Shown one piece after another: positions 45,080-54,337 of a stretch of DNA of 62,571 bases (within the stretch, counting starts at the first letter, position 1; each line of letters opens with the position of its first letter). The position numbers and the translations under genes were made by a program. The notes beneath the pieces were generated by a model. That model ran no database searches. It saw only the letters and a list, made by a program, of their open reading frames with translations, and was not told the origin of the DNA. The stretch is from Pseudofrankia coriaricola (lineage in GTDB: Bacteria > Actinomycetota > Actinomycetes > Frankiales > Frankiaceae), in contig NZ_MBLO01000229.1 of assembly GCF_001854805.1 (NCBI RefSeq), positions 1-62,571 on the forward strand, in the 5' to 3' direction.

Positions 45080-45550
45080 ATGCGCGGGGACACGGAGATC
45101 ATCGAGCTGTTGAACGCGGTGCTCACCGACGAGTTGACGGCGGTGAACCAATACTTCCTGCATTCGCGTATGCAGCGTAACTGGGGGTACAAGCGGCTTT
45201 CCGAGCATTCCTACCACGAGTCGATCGACGAGATGAAGCACGCCGACGAGCTCATCGAGCGGGTGCTCTACCTCGGTGGGCACCCCAACCTCCAGCGACT
45301 GCACACGCTGGCCATCGGCGAGGACGTGCCCGAGCAGCTCACCCTCGACCGCAATCACGAGGAGCGGTCGGTCGACGTGCTGCGCCCCGGCATCGCGCTG
45401 TGCCGAGAGCGCGGCGACATCGGTTCCGCGCTGCTGCTCGAGCGGATCCTGCATGACGAGGAGGAGCACATCGACTGGCTCGACGCCCAGCACGACCTGA
45501 TCGCGCAGATCGGAACCGAGAACTACCTGGCTCAGCAGATCCACGACTGA
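45080..45550 (+). CDS. bfr: Bacterioferritin
   Basis: 156 aa. Starting at ATG 45080, every ferroxidase residue falls at the Escherichia coli Bfr number: Glu18, Glu51, His54, Glu94, Glu127 and His130, with the haem-ligand Met52 also kept. GGAAGG lies 9 nt before this ATG but only 3 nt before ATG 45074, which supports the later start. The protein forms a 24-subunit haem-containing iron store. No bacterioferritin-associated ferredoxin gene is adjacent. Confidence 0.97.
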   Translation: MRGDTEIIELLNAVLTDELTAVNQYFLHSRMQRNWGYKRLSEHSYHESIDEMKHADELIERVLYLGGHPNLQRLHTLAIGEDVPEQLTLDRNHEERSVDVLRPGIALCRERGDIGSALLLERILHDEEEHIDWLDAQHDLIAQIGTENYLAQQIHD

Positions 45551-45608
45551 GCGCCGGCCGGCGGCCGCGGCCCGCCAGCCCGCGTGCCCGGCGCGGGCCG
45601 CCGGACCC

Positions 45609-45640
45609 TCTCATATCTCAGAATATGAGATAGTAGTATC
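45609..45640. promoter_or_regulatory. Operator dyads before the MFS gene
   Basis: TCTCATAT (45609-45616) and ATATGAGA (45623-45630) form an 8-bp inverted repeat. It is followed by GATAGTAGTATC (45629-45640), a second short dyad ending 5 bp before the GTG start. It is a clear AT-rich island; a leaderless promoter with a repressor site is likely. No regulator gene is adjacent. Confidence 0.6.
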
Positions 45641-45645
45641 AGGGT

Positions 45646-47196
45646 GTGAGAAGCATGGGTGCGGGCTACCGATGGGTGGTGCTCGCGGTCGGGACCGTGG
45701 CGCAGGCGACCACCAGTGCGTACTTCCAGGGGCTCGCCGGGATCGGGCCGGCGCTGCGGGCCGAGCACGGGCTGACGCTCGGGGGGCTGGGACTGCTGCT
45801 GGCCTGCCCGACTGCCGGCATCCTGCTGACGCTGCTCGCCTGGGGGCCGGTGGTCGACCGGTACGGGGAGTGCCCGGCGATGACGGCCGGGCTCGCCGGT
45901 GCGGCGGCGTGCCTGTTCGGCGCCGGGCTCGGCCACGATCTTGCCACCCGGGCGGTGCTGCTGGCGCTGGCCGGGGCGGCCGGGGCCAGCGTCACGACGG
46001 CGAGCGGCCGGGCCGTGCTGACCTGGTTCCCCGGCGCGCGCCGGGGCGTCGCGATGGGGATCCGCCAGTGCGCCGTACCGGCCGGCTCGGGGCTCGCCGC
46101 CGCCGGGCTGCCGGCGGTGACCGGCCGGTTCGGCGTCGCCGCCGCCTTCTACGCCCTCGCGGCCTGCTGCCTGGCCGCGGGCATCGCGGTGCTCGCGTTC
46201 ATCCGGGAACCACCGGAGGCCGTGCGCGCGGCCGCCCCCCGGCCCGCGGCCGCGGGGCCGGCGGTGTCCGCGGGGCCGGTGGGGCCGGACCTCACAGGCG
46301 GAAGGGCGGCGTCGACCCGGGACGTACTGCGTGACCGGCGGCTGTGGCGGCTGAGCGTGGCCGCGGGGCTGCTGGTCGTGCCGCAGTTCACCATGGTCGC
46401 GTTCCTGGTGGAGGTGCTGCACGACGGCCGGGGGATGAGCGCCCAGCGCGCGGCCGTCGTGCTGACCGTCGCGCAGGCGGCGGGCGCGCTCGCGCGCATC
46501 CTGGTCGGCGCCTGGAGCGACCGGGTGGGGGCCAGGCTGCGCCCACTGCGGGTGCTCGCCGTCGCCGCCGCGGCGGGGATGGTGGCCGCCGCCGCGGCGA
46601 CCGCCACGGCGCCCGTGGGCCTGCTCGTGGCGGTGCTGGTGCTCGTCACGGCCCTGACCGTCTGCTGGAACGGGCTGGCGTTCACCGCGGCCGGCGAGCT
46701 CGCGCCACCCGGCCGGGCGGCGACCGCGATGGCCGCGGAGAACACGCTGAACTTCGTCGCCGCCGCCGCGACCCCGCCGCTTGTCGGCCTGCTCGTCACG
46801 GGGACCGGCTGGTCGCGCGCGTTCCTGCTGGTCGCCGCCGCGCCCGTCGTCGCCGCTGTCGCCCTGCGCCCCATCCTCGAGCGCAGGCCACCACGCCCAC
46901 CGCACCCACCAGGCACCCGACCAGACGCCGTGACCCCGGTGCCCAACCCGGCGCCACCGCCCGCGCGCCTCGCCGCCGACAGCCTCCTCTGCACCGACCC
47001 CTCCGCGGGGTCCCGCCGATTGGCGGCCGAGCCTGACAAGGCGGGACGTCCTGGCAGGCGTCGACCCCCTGCATCGCCGATCGGTGGGGAAGGGGCAATC
47101 GGTGGGGGAGATGCCCGTTCCGCAATGCGCCCGCTGGCCTTCATGTTCGCGACGTCCGGACGGGCTAACAGGCGACCGGTTCCGCCGCTATCGTGA
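45646..47196 (+). CDS. MFS transporter with long low-complexity C-terminal tail
   Basis: 516 aa, of which about 400 form 12 membrane helices (RWVVLAVGTVAQATTSAYFQ first; motif A-like WGPVVDRYGE). The pattern resembles CynX/NarK-like or OFA-type MFS carriers; the substrate is unknown. From about residue 415 a Pro/Arg/Ala-rich hydrophilic tail of about 100 residues runs to the stop; it may be poorly conserved. GTG 45646 or ATG 45655 could be the start. Confidence 0.85.
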   Translation: MRSMGAGYRWVVLAVGTVAQATTSAYFQGLAGIGPALRAEHGLTLGGLGLLLACPTAGILLTLLAWGPVVDRYGECPAMTAGLAGAAACLFGAGLGHDLATRAVLLALAGAAGASVTTASGRAVLTWFPGARRGVAMGIRQCAVPAGSGLAAAGLPAVTGRFGVAAAFYALAACCLAAGIAVLAFIREPPEAVRAAAPRPAAAGPAVSAGPVGPDLTGGRAASTRDVLRDRRLWRLSVAAGLLVVPQFTMVAFLVEVLHDGRGMSAQRAAVVLTVAQAAGALARILVGAWSDRVGARLRPLRVLAVAAAAGMVAAAAATATAPVGLLVAVLVLVTALTVCWNGLAFTAAGELAPPGRAATAMAAENTLNFVAAAATPPLVGLLVTGTGWSRAFLLVAAAPVVAAVALRPILERRPPRPPHPPGTRPDAVTPVPNPAPPPARLAADSLLCTDPSAGSRRLAAEPDKAGRPGRRRPPASPIGGEGAIGGGDARSAMRPLAFMFATSGRANRRPVPPLS

Positions 47197-47201
47197 GGCC
47201 C

Positions 47202-47258
47202 ATGCGAGGCGCTGACGGCGTGTTCACCGCCGCCGGGGCGTCCCGCCCACCGTGCTGA
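47202..47258 (+). CDS. 18-codon leader ORF overlapping the DMT transporter start
   Basis: ATG 47202 opens an 18-aa frame (MRGADGVFTAAGASRPPC) that stops at 47256-47258, just past the GTG start (47252) of the next gene, a 7-nt overlap. GTGAGG lies before this ATG, while the GTG itself has no ribosome-binding site, so the transporter may be translated by coupling from this leader. Confidence 0.35.
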   Translation: MRGADGVFTAAGASRPPC

Positions 47259-48229
47259 TCGTCGTCGCGCTCAGCCTCCTCGCCGCGTTCCTGTGGGCGT
47301 GGTCGGCTGTCCTGCAGCAACGGGCCGCGATGCGGGCGAGCCGCCGTGGCTCGCCCGCGCTCGACAGGGTCGTCCCCGGGCACGGCCTGATGCTGGCCCT
47401 GATGCGTGACCCGCTGTGGTTCGCCGGCTGGCTGGCCAACCTCGGAGGCTTCGTCGTCCAGGCGGGAGCGCTCTATCTGGGCTCGGTGGCGGTCGTGCAG
47501 CCGCTCATCGTGGCGCAGCTGCTGTTCGCGCTGCCGCTGTCCCGGGTCGGCTCGGGCCGCCCGCTGCCGCACGGGGCCTGGTGGGCCGCCGGTGCGGTGT
47601 CCGCGGGGCTCGCCGTCCTGCTGACGGTGCGCGGCAAGCCGCCCGCGGTCGTGCATGTGGACGACGCGCGTCTCATCGCCGCCATCGTGGTCACGGTCGC
47701 GGTCGCCGTCACGATCACGATGGTGTCCCTCGGCCAGCCCCCGTCGCTGCGGGCGCCGATGTTCGGCATCGCCGGTGGGTTCTTCTACGCGCTCAACGCG
47801 GTGCTCATCAAGCGCACCGTCGGGCTCGCCGTCGACCACGGCTTCGTCGCGCTGGCGACCTCGTGGTACGTCTACGCGCTGATCGTGGCGATGATCACGA
47901 GCATGACGCTCAGCCAGACGGCCTACGCCTCCGGGCCGTTCGCCGGCGCGGTGACCGGCATGAACATCACCAACCCGGTTGTGTCATACCTGCTCGCCGT
48001 GCTCGTCTACGGCGTCCCGGCGCCGACCGCGCCCCACCAGGTCGTCGGGATCACGGCCGCGGCCGTGCTGGTCGTGGTCGGCGTCATCGGCCTCGCTCGG
48101 ATGCTCCCGACGCCGCGCCCGGCAGGCCCTCCGGTTGTGGTGCCCACCCAGGAGCCGGCCCGGCGCCGCCGGGTGGGCGGCGCCGGACGGCGGCCCCAGG
48201 CTCAGGCGTCCCGGCGGACCATCGTGTAG
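47252..48229 (+). CDS. DMT-superfamily (NIPA/EamA-like) transporter
   Basis: 325 aa with nine to ten hydrophobic segments. LLAAFLWAWSAVLQQRAA at the start and GGFFYALNAVLIKRTVGL in the second half reflect the duplicated DMT fold. Similar actinobacterial proteins are annotated DMT transporters; metabolite or magnesium export are both possible. The basic C-terminal tail overlaps the convergent ABC permease gene by 28 bp. Confidence 0.8.
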   Translation: MLIVVALSLLAAFLWAWSAVLQQRAAMRASRRGSPALDRVVPGHGLMLALMRDPLWFAGWLANLGGFVVQAGALYLGSVAVVQPLIVAQLLFALPLSRVGSGRPLPHGAWWAAGAVSAGLAVLLTVRGKPPAVVHVDDARLIAAIVVTVAVAVTITMVSLGQPPSLRAPMFGIAGGFFYALNAVLIKRTVGLAVDHGFVALATSWYVYALIVAMITSMTLSQTAYASGPFAGAVTGMNITNPVVSYLLAVLVYGVPAPTAPHQVVGITAAAVLVVVGVIGLARMLPTPRPAGPPVVVPTQEPARRRRVGGAGRRPQAQASRRTIV

Positions 48230-49077
48230 GCGGCCGCGCCGAGGCCGACGACGATCCAGGCGAGCAGGACGACCAGGCCGCCCAGCGGCGTCATCACGTC
48301 CGAGTCGCGGACGACGGTCACCAGCGCCTCACCGCCGCCGTCGGGCACGAACTTGTGGATGCTGCCCCAGTCGCCGGGCAGCAGGCCGGTGATGATCGGC
48401 ACCACGAAGATCAGGCCGAGCAGGGCGGCGATCGAGCCGCCGGTGCTGCGGATCAGGGTTCCGAGCGCGAGCCCGAGCAGGCCGATGGTGGTGACGAAGA
48501 ACGCCCCGCCGAGCAGCACCCGCACGACGTGCGGGTCGCCGATCGAGACGCCGAGGCCGATCTGATGGAGGATCGCCTGCCCGCAGAAGAACGCGGTGAG
48601 GATCGAGACCAGGGACAGCGCGAAGCTGGCCACGCCGAACACGGCGGCCTTCGCGAACAGCACCGGCAGCCGGTGCGGGACCGCGCCGAGCGACGTGCGG
48701 ATCATCCCGGTCGAGTACTCGCCGGTGATCAGCAGCACGCCGAGGACGCCGATGGCGATCTGGGAGAAGTATCCGCCGGCGAGGCTCGTCATCACCGGCT
48801 CGGTGAAGTTCTCGGCCCGCTCCTGCGGAGTCGAGTTGTGCCACTCGCTGACGGTGATCGCGGGAATGAGGCAACCGAAGCCGACCGTGACGACGAGCGC
48901 CGCGAGCATCGTCCACATCGTGGAGCGCAGCGACGTGAGCTTCGTCCACTCGGAGCGCAGGACCCGGGAGATCGTGACCTTCGCGGTCGTGTGGAACGCG
49001 GCCGGCTGCCGAACGGGTGCCGGCGCCGCTATCCGCGGTTGGAGGGTCTCGCCGGACCCGAGTGGTGTGGTGGTCAT
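48202..49077 (-). CDS. ABC-2 type transporter permease
   Basis: 291 aa. After a cytoplasmic segment containing RVLRSEWTKLTSLRSTMWT, typical of this family, six hydrophobic segments follow, with ITGEYSTGMIRTSL between helices 2 and 3. It pairs with the ATPase encoded just upstream (ATGA overlap). Exporters of this kind often move drugs or peptides; the cargo is unknown. Confidence 0.92.
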   Translation of the reverse strand: MTTTPLGSGETLQPRIAAPAPVRQPAAFHTTAKVTISRVLRSEWTKLTSLRSTMWTMLAALVVTVGFGCLIPAITVSEWHNSTPQERAENFTEPVMTSLAGGYFSQIAIGVLGVLLITGEYSTGMIRTSLGAVPHRLPVLFAKAAVFGVASFALSLVSILTAFFCGQAILHQIGLGVSIGDPHVVRVLLGGAFFVTTIGLLGLALGTLIRSTGGSIAALLGLIFVVPIITGLLPGDWGSIHKFVPDGGGEALVTVVRDSDVMTPLGGLVVLLAWIVVGLGAAAYTMVRRDA

Positions 49078-50078
49078 GCCCGCCCCCTCGCGGTGGTCGC
49101 GCCGGCCCCGACGGAGCCGTCGTCTACGGAGCCGCCGGCAGCGGTCGCGGAGGCCGGGACGCGTGCCTGCTGCGGCTGGCCGTGGTTGTACTCGACGGCG
49201 TCACGGGTGATGTCCATGAACGCGTCTTCCAGCGACACCTGCCGCGGGGTGAGCTCGTGCAGCGGGACGCCCGCCTCGAACGCCAGGTCACCGATCCGCT
49301 GCGCGGTCAGGCCGTTGACCGCCAGCGTGTCCAGCCCGGTGGGCGTGGTCTTCGCGTTCTCGCGGTCGAGCACCTCGGCGAGCCGGTTGGCCTCGGGGGA
49401 GCGCACGTGCACCAGGTCGCCGGAGGCGGACCGGATGAAGTCCTCGACCGACATGTTCGCGATCAGCTTGCCGCGCCCGACGACGATGAGGTGGGTGGCG
49501 GTCAGCGCCATCTCGCTCATCAGGTGCGACGAGACGAAGATGGTCCGGCCCTCGGCGGCGAGCGTCTGGAGCAGGGTGCGGATCCAGCGGATGCCCTCGG
49601 GGTCAAGCCCGTTGACCGGCTCGTCGAGGATGAGCACCCCCGGGTCGCCGAGCATCGCCGACGCGATCCCGAGGCGCTGCCCCATGCCGAGCGAGAAGCC
49701 GCCGACCCGCTTGCCCGCCACGTCGGACAGGCCCACCAGGCCCAGCACCTCGTCGACCCGCCGGCGGGGGATGCCCTGCGTCTGCGCGACCGCGAGCAGG
49801 TGCTTGTAGGCCGACCGGCCGGTGTGCACGGCCTTCGCCTCGAGCAGCACGCCGACCTCGCACAGCGGGGCGGAGAAGTCCCGGTAGGCGCGGCCGTTCA
49901 CGGTGATCTTGCCCTTGGTTGGCCGGTCGAGCCCGATGGCCACCCGCATCGTAGTGGACTTCCCAGCGCCGTTCGGGCCCAGGAACCCGGTGACCACACC
50001 CGGCTGGACGCTGAACGTGAGGTCGTCCACAGCTGTCTTGCTGCCATACCGCTTTGTCAGGCTGCGCGCCTCTATCAT
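49074..50078 (-). CDS. ABC-2 type transporter ATPase
   Basis: 334 aa. Walker A GPNGAGKSTT, signature FSLGMGQRLG (LSGGQ variant LGMGQ usual in this drug-exporter class), Walker B VLILDEPVNGLDPEG and H-loop FVSSHLM. An ~80-residue C-terminal region follows the NBD. ATG 50078 follows GAGGTGGGCGG. It is co-translated with the permease. Confidence 0.94.
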   Translation of the reverse strand: MIEARSLTKRYGSKTAVDDLTFSVQPGVVTGFLGPNGAGKSTTMRVAIGLDRPTKGKITVNGRAYRDFSAPLCEVGVLLEAKAVHTGRSAYKHLLAVAQTQGIPRRRVDEVLGLVGLSDVAGKRVGGFSLGMGQRLGIASAMLGDPGVLILDEPVNGLDPEGIRWIRTLLQTLAAEGRTIFVSSHLMSEMALTATHLIVVGRGKLIANMSVEDFIRSASGDLVHVRSPEANRLAEVLDRENAKTTPTGLDTLAVNGLTAQRIGDLAFEAGVPLHELTPRQVSLEDAFMDITRDAVEYNHGQPQQARVPASATAAGGSVDDGSVGAGATTARGRA

Positions 50079-50307
50079 CCGCCCACCTCGCGGTCTGTCG
50101 GCTGTCCGTCCCGTCCACCTTAGGGGTACCGCGTGGGCCCTCCTGACCCCGGAGGTAGCGACATGCCGGCCTTGACATGTACGCCGGGTGACATCGCGTC
50201 GGGCCGGGAACACACGGCCGCGCCACCTGGATGCTCGACGTCACCATTCGCGCAGGTCAGTTGCGCGGCACCCTCGGCCGGTCGGCGCGGGCGCGGCCGG
50301 CGCGCGT

Positions 50308-50354
50308 CCCGTGGGCCTGGGCCCTGTCCGCTATCCGACAGCCGCGCCCACGGG
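50308..50354. other. Two-part stem-loop in the 50.1-50.5 kb gap
   Basis: CCCGTGGGC (50308-50316) pairs with GCCCACGGG (50346-50354) and encloses CTGTC (50324-50328) pairing with GACAG (50337-50341). It is the only notable structure in the 405-bp gap between the ABC ATPase start and the next small gene; its function is unknown. Confidence 0.4.
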
Positions 50355-50483
50355 TAGGGCGGTCGGCCCGGGCGGGAATCGGGCACCTGCCCGATGCCCT
50401 CACCCCCGTCCGACGGTGATCGTAGAAAGCGGCACACGAAGACGGGGACACGCGCCGAGGGGCGCGAGAGGACGTGACAGACG

Positions 50484-50702
50484 ATGTTGTCCTGGCAGAT
50501 AGCCGCGGCGGCGGCGGGCGAGCACGGAGACCAGCTACGGCGGGACGCGGCGGCGGCCCGGTCAGCCCGGGCGGCGCGGGCGAGCGCCGACGAGACACCG
50601 GCGAGCGGGCGGCTGGCGCTCGACCCGGAGGACGTCTACCCCGACGAGCCGGCCGAAGGCCGCGGCGCCCGGCGGCGGGCGTCGAGCGGCCGGCGGCGCT
50701 GA
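50484..50702 (+). CDS. Small Arg/Ala-rich hypothetical protein
   Basis: 72 aa (MLSWQIAAAAAGEHGDQLRR at the start), helical and basic with an acidic centre (LDPEDVYPDEPAEG). It resembles many short actinobacterial proteins of unknown role. GAGAGGACG lies 9-16 nt before the ATG. It precedes the LuxR-type regulator by 85 nt. Confidence 0.5.
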   Translation: MLSWQIAAAAAGEHGDQLRRDAAAARSARAARASADETPASGRLALDPEDVYPDEPAEGRGARRRASSGRRR

Positions 50703-50787
50703 AAGTAATGCTGAAAGTGATGAGGACTGCCGGCCGGTGGCCGAAAACCGGGTGGAGTTGTCGCAGCTGTCAGCCAGACTAGGAGTC

Positions 50788-53700
50788 ATGACGCAACTCG
50801 CCAGCTCGGTGTTCGTCGGCCGCGCGGCCGAGCTCGCCCGGCTTGAGGGCGCGCTGCGGCGCGCGGCCGACGGCGACGGCGCGGGCGTCATCATCGGCGG
50901 CGAGGCCGGCGTCGGCAAGACGCGGCTGGTCGAGGAGGTTGCCGCCCGGGCGGCCGCGGCGGGGCACACCGTGCTCGCCGGCGGCTGCGTCGAGCTCGAG
51001 GGCGACGGGCTGCCGCTGGCCCCGGTCATCGAGGCGTTACGCGGGCTTGCCCGCCGGATCGGCCCGGAGGCGCTCGCGCGGCTCGCGGGCGGGCGCCGCG
51101 ACGAGCTGGCCCGCCTTCTGCCCGAGGTCGCGGGCCCCGCGGCCATCCCCGCGGCCGCGGGTGACGACGCCCAGGGGAACGGCATAGGCAACGGCATAGG
51201 CCGGCTGTTCGACCTTGTGCTCGGTGTCGTCGAGGCACTGTCGGCCGAGCAGCCGGTGCTGTTCGTCATCGAGGACCTGCACTGGGCGGACCATTCGACC
51301 CGGGCGCTGGCCGCGTTCCTGCTGCGCAACCTGCGCGGCTGCCGGGCGACGCTGGTCCTGACCTACCGGGCCGACGGCGTCGGGCCGGGCCACCCGTTGC
51401 GGACGTTCCTGGCCGAGTCCGAGCGACTGCGCTGGATGTCCGGCTCGGAGCGGCTGCGCTGGGTCGAGCGGATCGAGCTCGCCCGGTTCGGCAGGGCCGA
51501 GGTGGCCGAGTTGGTCGCGGCCGTCCTCGGCGAGGCGCCTCCGGACGACCTCGTCGACGCCGTCATGGCCCGCTCGGACGGCAACGCGTTCTTCGTCGAG
51601 GAGCTGGTCTGCGCCGCCGGCGCGGGCGGGGTCGACACGATCAGCCCGACGCTGCGCGACGCGCTGCTCGCCCGGATCGAGGCGCTGCCGGCAGCGACGC
51701 GCCACCTGCTGCGGGTCGCGGCCGCCGGCGGCCAGCGGGTCGAGCACCAGCTTCTCGCCGCCGTCCTGGGCCTGCCCGAGGAGCAGCTGTGGGATGCGCT
51801 GCGCGCGGCCGTAGCCACCGGTGTGCTGATGGTCGCCCCGGCGGACGACGCCTACTGCTTCCGCCACGCGCTGACCCGCGGCGCCCTGCGCCACGAGGCG
51901 CTGCCCGGAGAGCTGTCCCACCTGCACCGGCGCTACGCGCAAGCGCTGGAGGCCGACCCCGGCCTGGTCGGCGGCGGCGCGCGGGCCGCGGCGGCGGTCG
52001 CCTACCACTGGTACGCGGCCTGCGAGCATCCCAGGGCGCTGCCGGCCCTGCTGACCGCCGCCCGCGCCGCGGCCTGCGCCTATGCCTTCGCCGAGGCGCT
52101 GCGGCACTACGAGCGGGCGCTCGCCAGCTGGGACGAGGTGCCCGACGCGGCGGACCGGGCGGGCCTCGACCATCTGGGGGTCCTGGAGGCCGCGATCACG
52201 GCGGCGAAGATGGCCGGCGAGCTGCGCCGCGGGCTGGACCTCGCGAACCGGGCTCGCACCGAGGCCGCCCTTCTCGGGGACCCGGTGCGCCTGGCTCTGG
52301 CACTGACGGAGCAGAGCTTCCTGCTGCGCATGCTCGGCCATTCGGACGGGGTCGAGGAGGCACAGGAGGCCGTCCGGCTGATGCCCGCCGAGCCGCCCAC
52401 GCCGACGCGGGCGAAGGTGCTCGTCTCGCTGGGCAAGGCGCTGTCGATGGTCCCGCGGCGCGCCGCGGCGCTGCAGGCGATCGAGGAGGCGCTGGCGGTC
52501 GCCCGTGCCACCGGCGCGCGCCGGGTGGAGGGGACGGCGCTGATGAGCACCGCCTGCCTCGCCAGCGCCTGGACCCTGCCGGAGGACGCGCGCCTGGGCC
52601 GGGCGATCGCCCACGAGCTGGGCGACGACGACCTGCTGCTGTCCAGCTACACCAACGAGTCCGACACCTGGCTCGGCGGCTGCCGGTTCGACGAGGCGAT
52701 CGCCGCGGGGCATGAGGGCCTGCGGCTGGCCCGCCGGCTCGGCCAGGAACGCACCCACGGTCTGCTCCTCGCCGGCAATGTGATCGAGGCACTGTTGGGC
52801 GCGGGCCGCTGGGAGGAGGCCGAGAAGCTGCTCGCCGAGACGACGGAGCTCGCCCCGATGGGGATCCACGCGCTGTTCCTGGAGCAGCTGCGGGGAGACC
52901 TGGCGCTCGCCCGCGGCCAGCTCGACGAGGCGGGGACCGCACTGGCCGCCGCCGAGGGCACGCTCGCCTACCGTTATCTCGGCAGTCAATACACGATGCC
53001 GCTGCTGCGGCTGCGCATCGACCTGGACCTGCGCCGCGGCGAGCCGGGCGCGCTGACCGACGGCGTCGCCGACGCCCTGGCGGCCGTGCGCGCCGTCGAG
53101 GCGTTCGACTTCACCGACGTGGTCCGCTACGCCGCGCCGTTGCTCGCGACCGCCATGGGTGCCACCGCCGAGGCGGCGGGCGTCGCCAGAGCCCTGCGCG
53201 CCCAGGACGACCTGCGCCACGCCCTCGAGGCGGCCGGCAGGGTCGCCGCGCTCGCGGCCGAGATGCCGTTCGAGCGGGCCGTGTCCGGCGAGGCCTGCCG
53301 CGCGGTGATCGCCGGGGAGCTGGCCAGGGCCGAGGGCCGGCCGGACCCGGAGCCGTGGGCGAGCGCGGCGAAGGCCTGGTCCGCGCTCGGCGTCCCCTAT
53401 CAGGCGGCCCGGGCGCGCTACCGGCGGGCGGAGACGCTGCTCGCCGTCGGCGACCGGGCGGCGGCCGGCGACGAGCTGCGCGCCGCCGCGGCCGCCGCGG
53501 CCGCGCTCGGCGCGCACCTGCTGCGCCGTGACCTGCGCCTGCTCGCCGCGCAGGGCCGCCTGGCGCTGCCCGGCCCGGAAAGCGGGCAGGCACCGGCCGA
53601 GGACGAGTGCGAGGCCGCCACCGCGGACGGCCCGCCGCTCGGCCTGACCGCGCGGGAGCTGGACGTGCTGCGCCTCGTCGCCGCCGGCAGCACCAACCCG

Positions 53701-53886
53701 CAGATCGCCGCGGCGCTGTTCATCAGCCGCAAGACCGCGAGCACCCACGTCTCGAACATCCTCGGCAAACTGGGTGTCACCAGCCGCGGTGAGGCCGCCG
53801 CCGTCGCCCACCGCCTGCGGCTGTTCGACGACACCGACGTCGCTGATGCCGCCATCCCCGACCACCGTCCCGTCGCGCGCCGCTAG
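50788..53886 (+). CDS. Large LuxR-family (MalT/LAL type) ATPase regulator
   Basis: 1032 aa. FVGRAAELARLEGALRRA leads into an AAA/STAND ATPase with Walker A GGEAGVGKTRLV (about residue 37) and Walker B LFVIEDLHWAD (about 160). A long TPR-like helical sensor follows, and the C-terminus carries a LuxR helix-turn-helix: LTARELDVLRLVAAG, NPQIAAALFISRKTASTHVS. ATG 50788 puts FVGR at residue 9, as usual in the family; AGGAG lies 2 nt upstream and a GTG at 50737 is an alternative. Likely activates a target operon on ligand binding; target not evident. Confidence 0.92.
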   Translation: MTQLASSVFVGRAAELARLEGALRRAADGDGAGVIIGGEAGVGKTRLVEEVAARAAAAGHTVLAGGCVELEGDGLPLAPVIEALRGLARRIGPEALARLAGGRRDELARLLPEVAGPAAIPAAAGDDAQGNGIGNGIGRLFDLVLGVVEALSAEQPVLFVIEDLHWADHSTRALAAFLLRNLRGCRATLVLTYRADGVGPGHPLRTFLAESERLRWMSGSERLRWVERIELARFGRAEVAELVAAVLGEAPPDDLVDAVMARSDGNAFFVEELVCAAGAGGVDTISPTLRDALLARIEALPAATRHLLRVAAAGGQRVEHQLLAAVLGLPEEQLWDALRAAVATGVLMVAPADDAYCFRHALTRGALRHEALPGELSHLHRRYAQALEADPGLVGGGARAAAAVAYHWYAACEHPRALPALLTAARAAACAYAFAEALRHYERALASWDEVPDAADRAGLDHLGVLEAAITAAKMAGELRRGLDLANRARTEAALLGDPVRLALALTEQSFLLRMLGHSDGVEEAQEAVRLMPAEPPTPTRAKVLVSLGKALSMVPRRAAALQAIEEALAVARATGARRVEGTALMSTACLASAWTLPEDARLGRAIAHELGDDDLLLSSYTNESDTWLGGCRFDEAIAAGHEGLRLARRLGQERTHGLLLAGNVIEALLGAGRWEEAEKLLAETTELAPMGIHALFLEQLRGDLALARGQLDEAGTALAAAEGTLAYRYLGSQYTMPLLRLRIDLDLRRGEPGALTDGVADALAAVRAVEAFDFTDVVRYAAPLLATAMGATAEAAGVARALRAQDDLRHALEAAGRVAALAAEMPFERAVSGEACRAVIAGELARAEGRPDPEPWASAAKAWSALGVPYQAARARYRRAETLLAVGDRAAAGDELRAAAAAAAALGAHLLRRDLRLLAAQGRLALPGPESGQAPAEDECEAATADGPPLGLTARELDVLRLVAAGSTNPQIAAALFISRKTASTHVSNILGKLGVTSRGEAAAVAHRLRLFDDTDVADAAIPDHRPVARR

Positions 53887-54166
53887 TCCTCTCACGACGA
53901 CCCTGGTCCTGCTCGGCTTTGCCTGCGCGTTGCTGGCGTCGCTGGCGTTCGAGAGCCGGCTGGTCATTGGCTCGCAGCCTGCCCGCAACCAGATCCCGGC
54001 ACTGGCGGCGCTGGCCGCCGGCGCCGCGGTCGGGCTCGGGCTGAGCGTCGTTGTGCTTCCGACGACGCTGGTCGGCCTGAGCTGTGCGTTGCTCGCGGGC
54101 GCGACGACCGCCTTCGGTTTGATCACCGGGCTGGGACCGGTGAGCCCAGAGAGGGGAGCTCGACTC
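53846..54166 (+). pseudogene. Membrane-protein-like reading frame without its own stop
   Basis: From ATG 53846, within the end of the LuxR-type gene, the frame codes for hydrophobic segments (TTTLVLLGFACALLASLAFES; LGLSVVVLPTTLVGLSCALL) with good third-position GC until about 54150. Coding character is then lost and the frame runs on antisense to the cas6-like gene without a nearby stop. It may be a truncated or frameshifted two- to three-helix protein. Right boundary approximate. Confidence 0.35.
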
Positions 54167-54168
54167 CG

Positions 54169-54237
54169 ATGGCCACGGCCATGGCCTCGCCGGCCGCCGC
54201 GCAGACGGCCACCGCGGACTCCGAGAACCCGTCCTAA
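54169..54237 (+). CDS. 22-codon ORF with a ribosome-binding site
   Basis: ATG 54169 is preceded by GAGAGGGGAG and encodes MATAMASPAAAQTATADSENP plus Ser, stop TAA. It could be a small peptide or the surviving 5' end of a lost gene, as it ends 100 bp from the cas6-like stop in a disturbed region. Confidence 0.3.
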   Translation: MATAMASPAAAQTATADSENPS

Positions 54238-54337
54238 ACTCCCCTGGGCACGTAGGGCAGCCGGCTGCCGCGAGTGCATTGCGGTACCTCGCGGCCGACG
54301 TCAGGCACCTCACCATCCCGGATACCGGGGTGGCCGG

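Noticed and set aside
51037-54279. Long open frame antisense to the LuxR-type regulator
   Set aside because: Composition and codon pattern are those of a shadow frame over a gene with clear ATPase and helix-turn-helix motifs.
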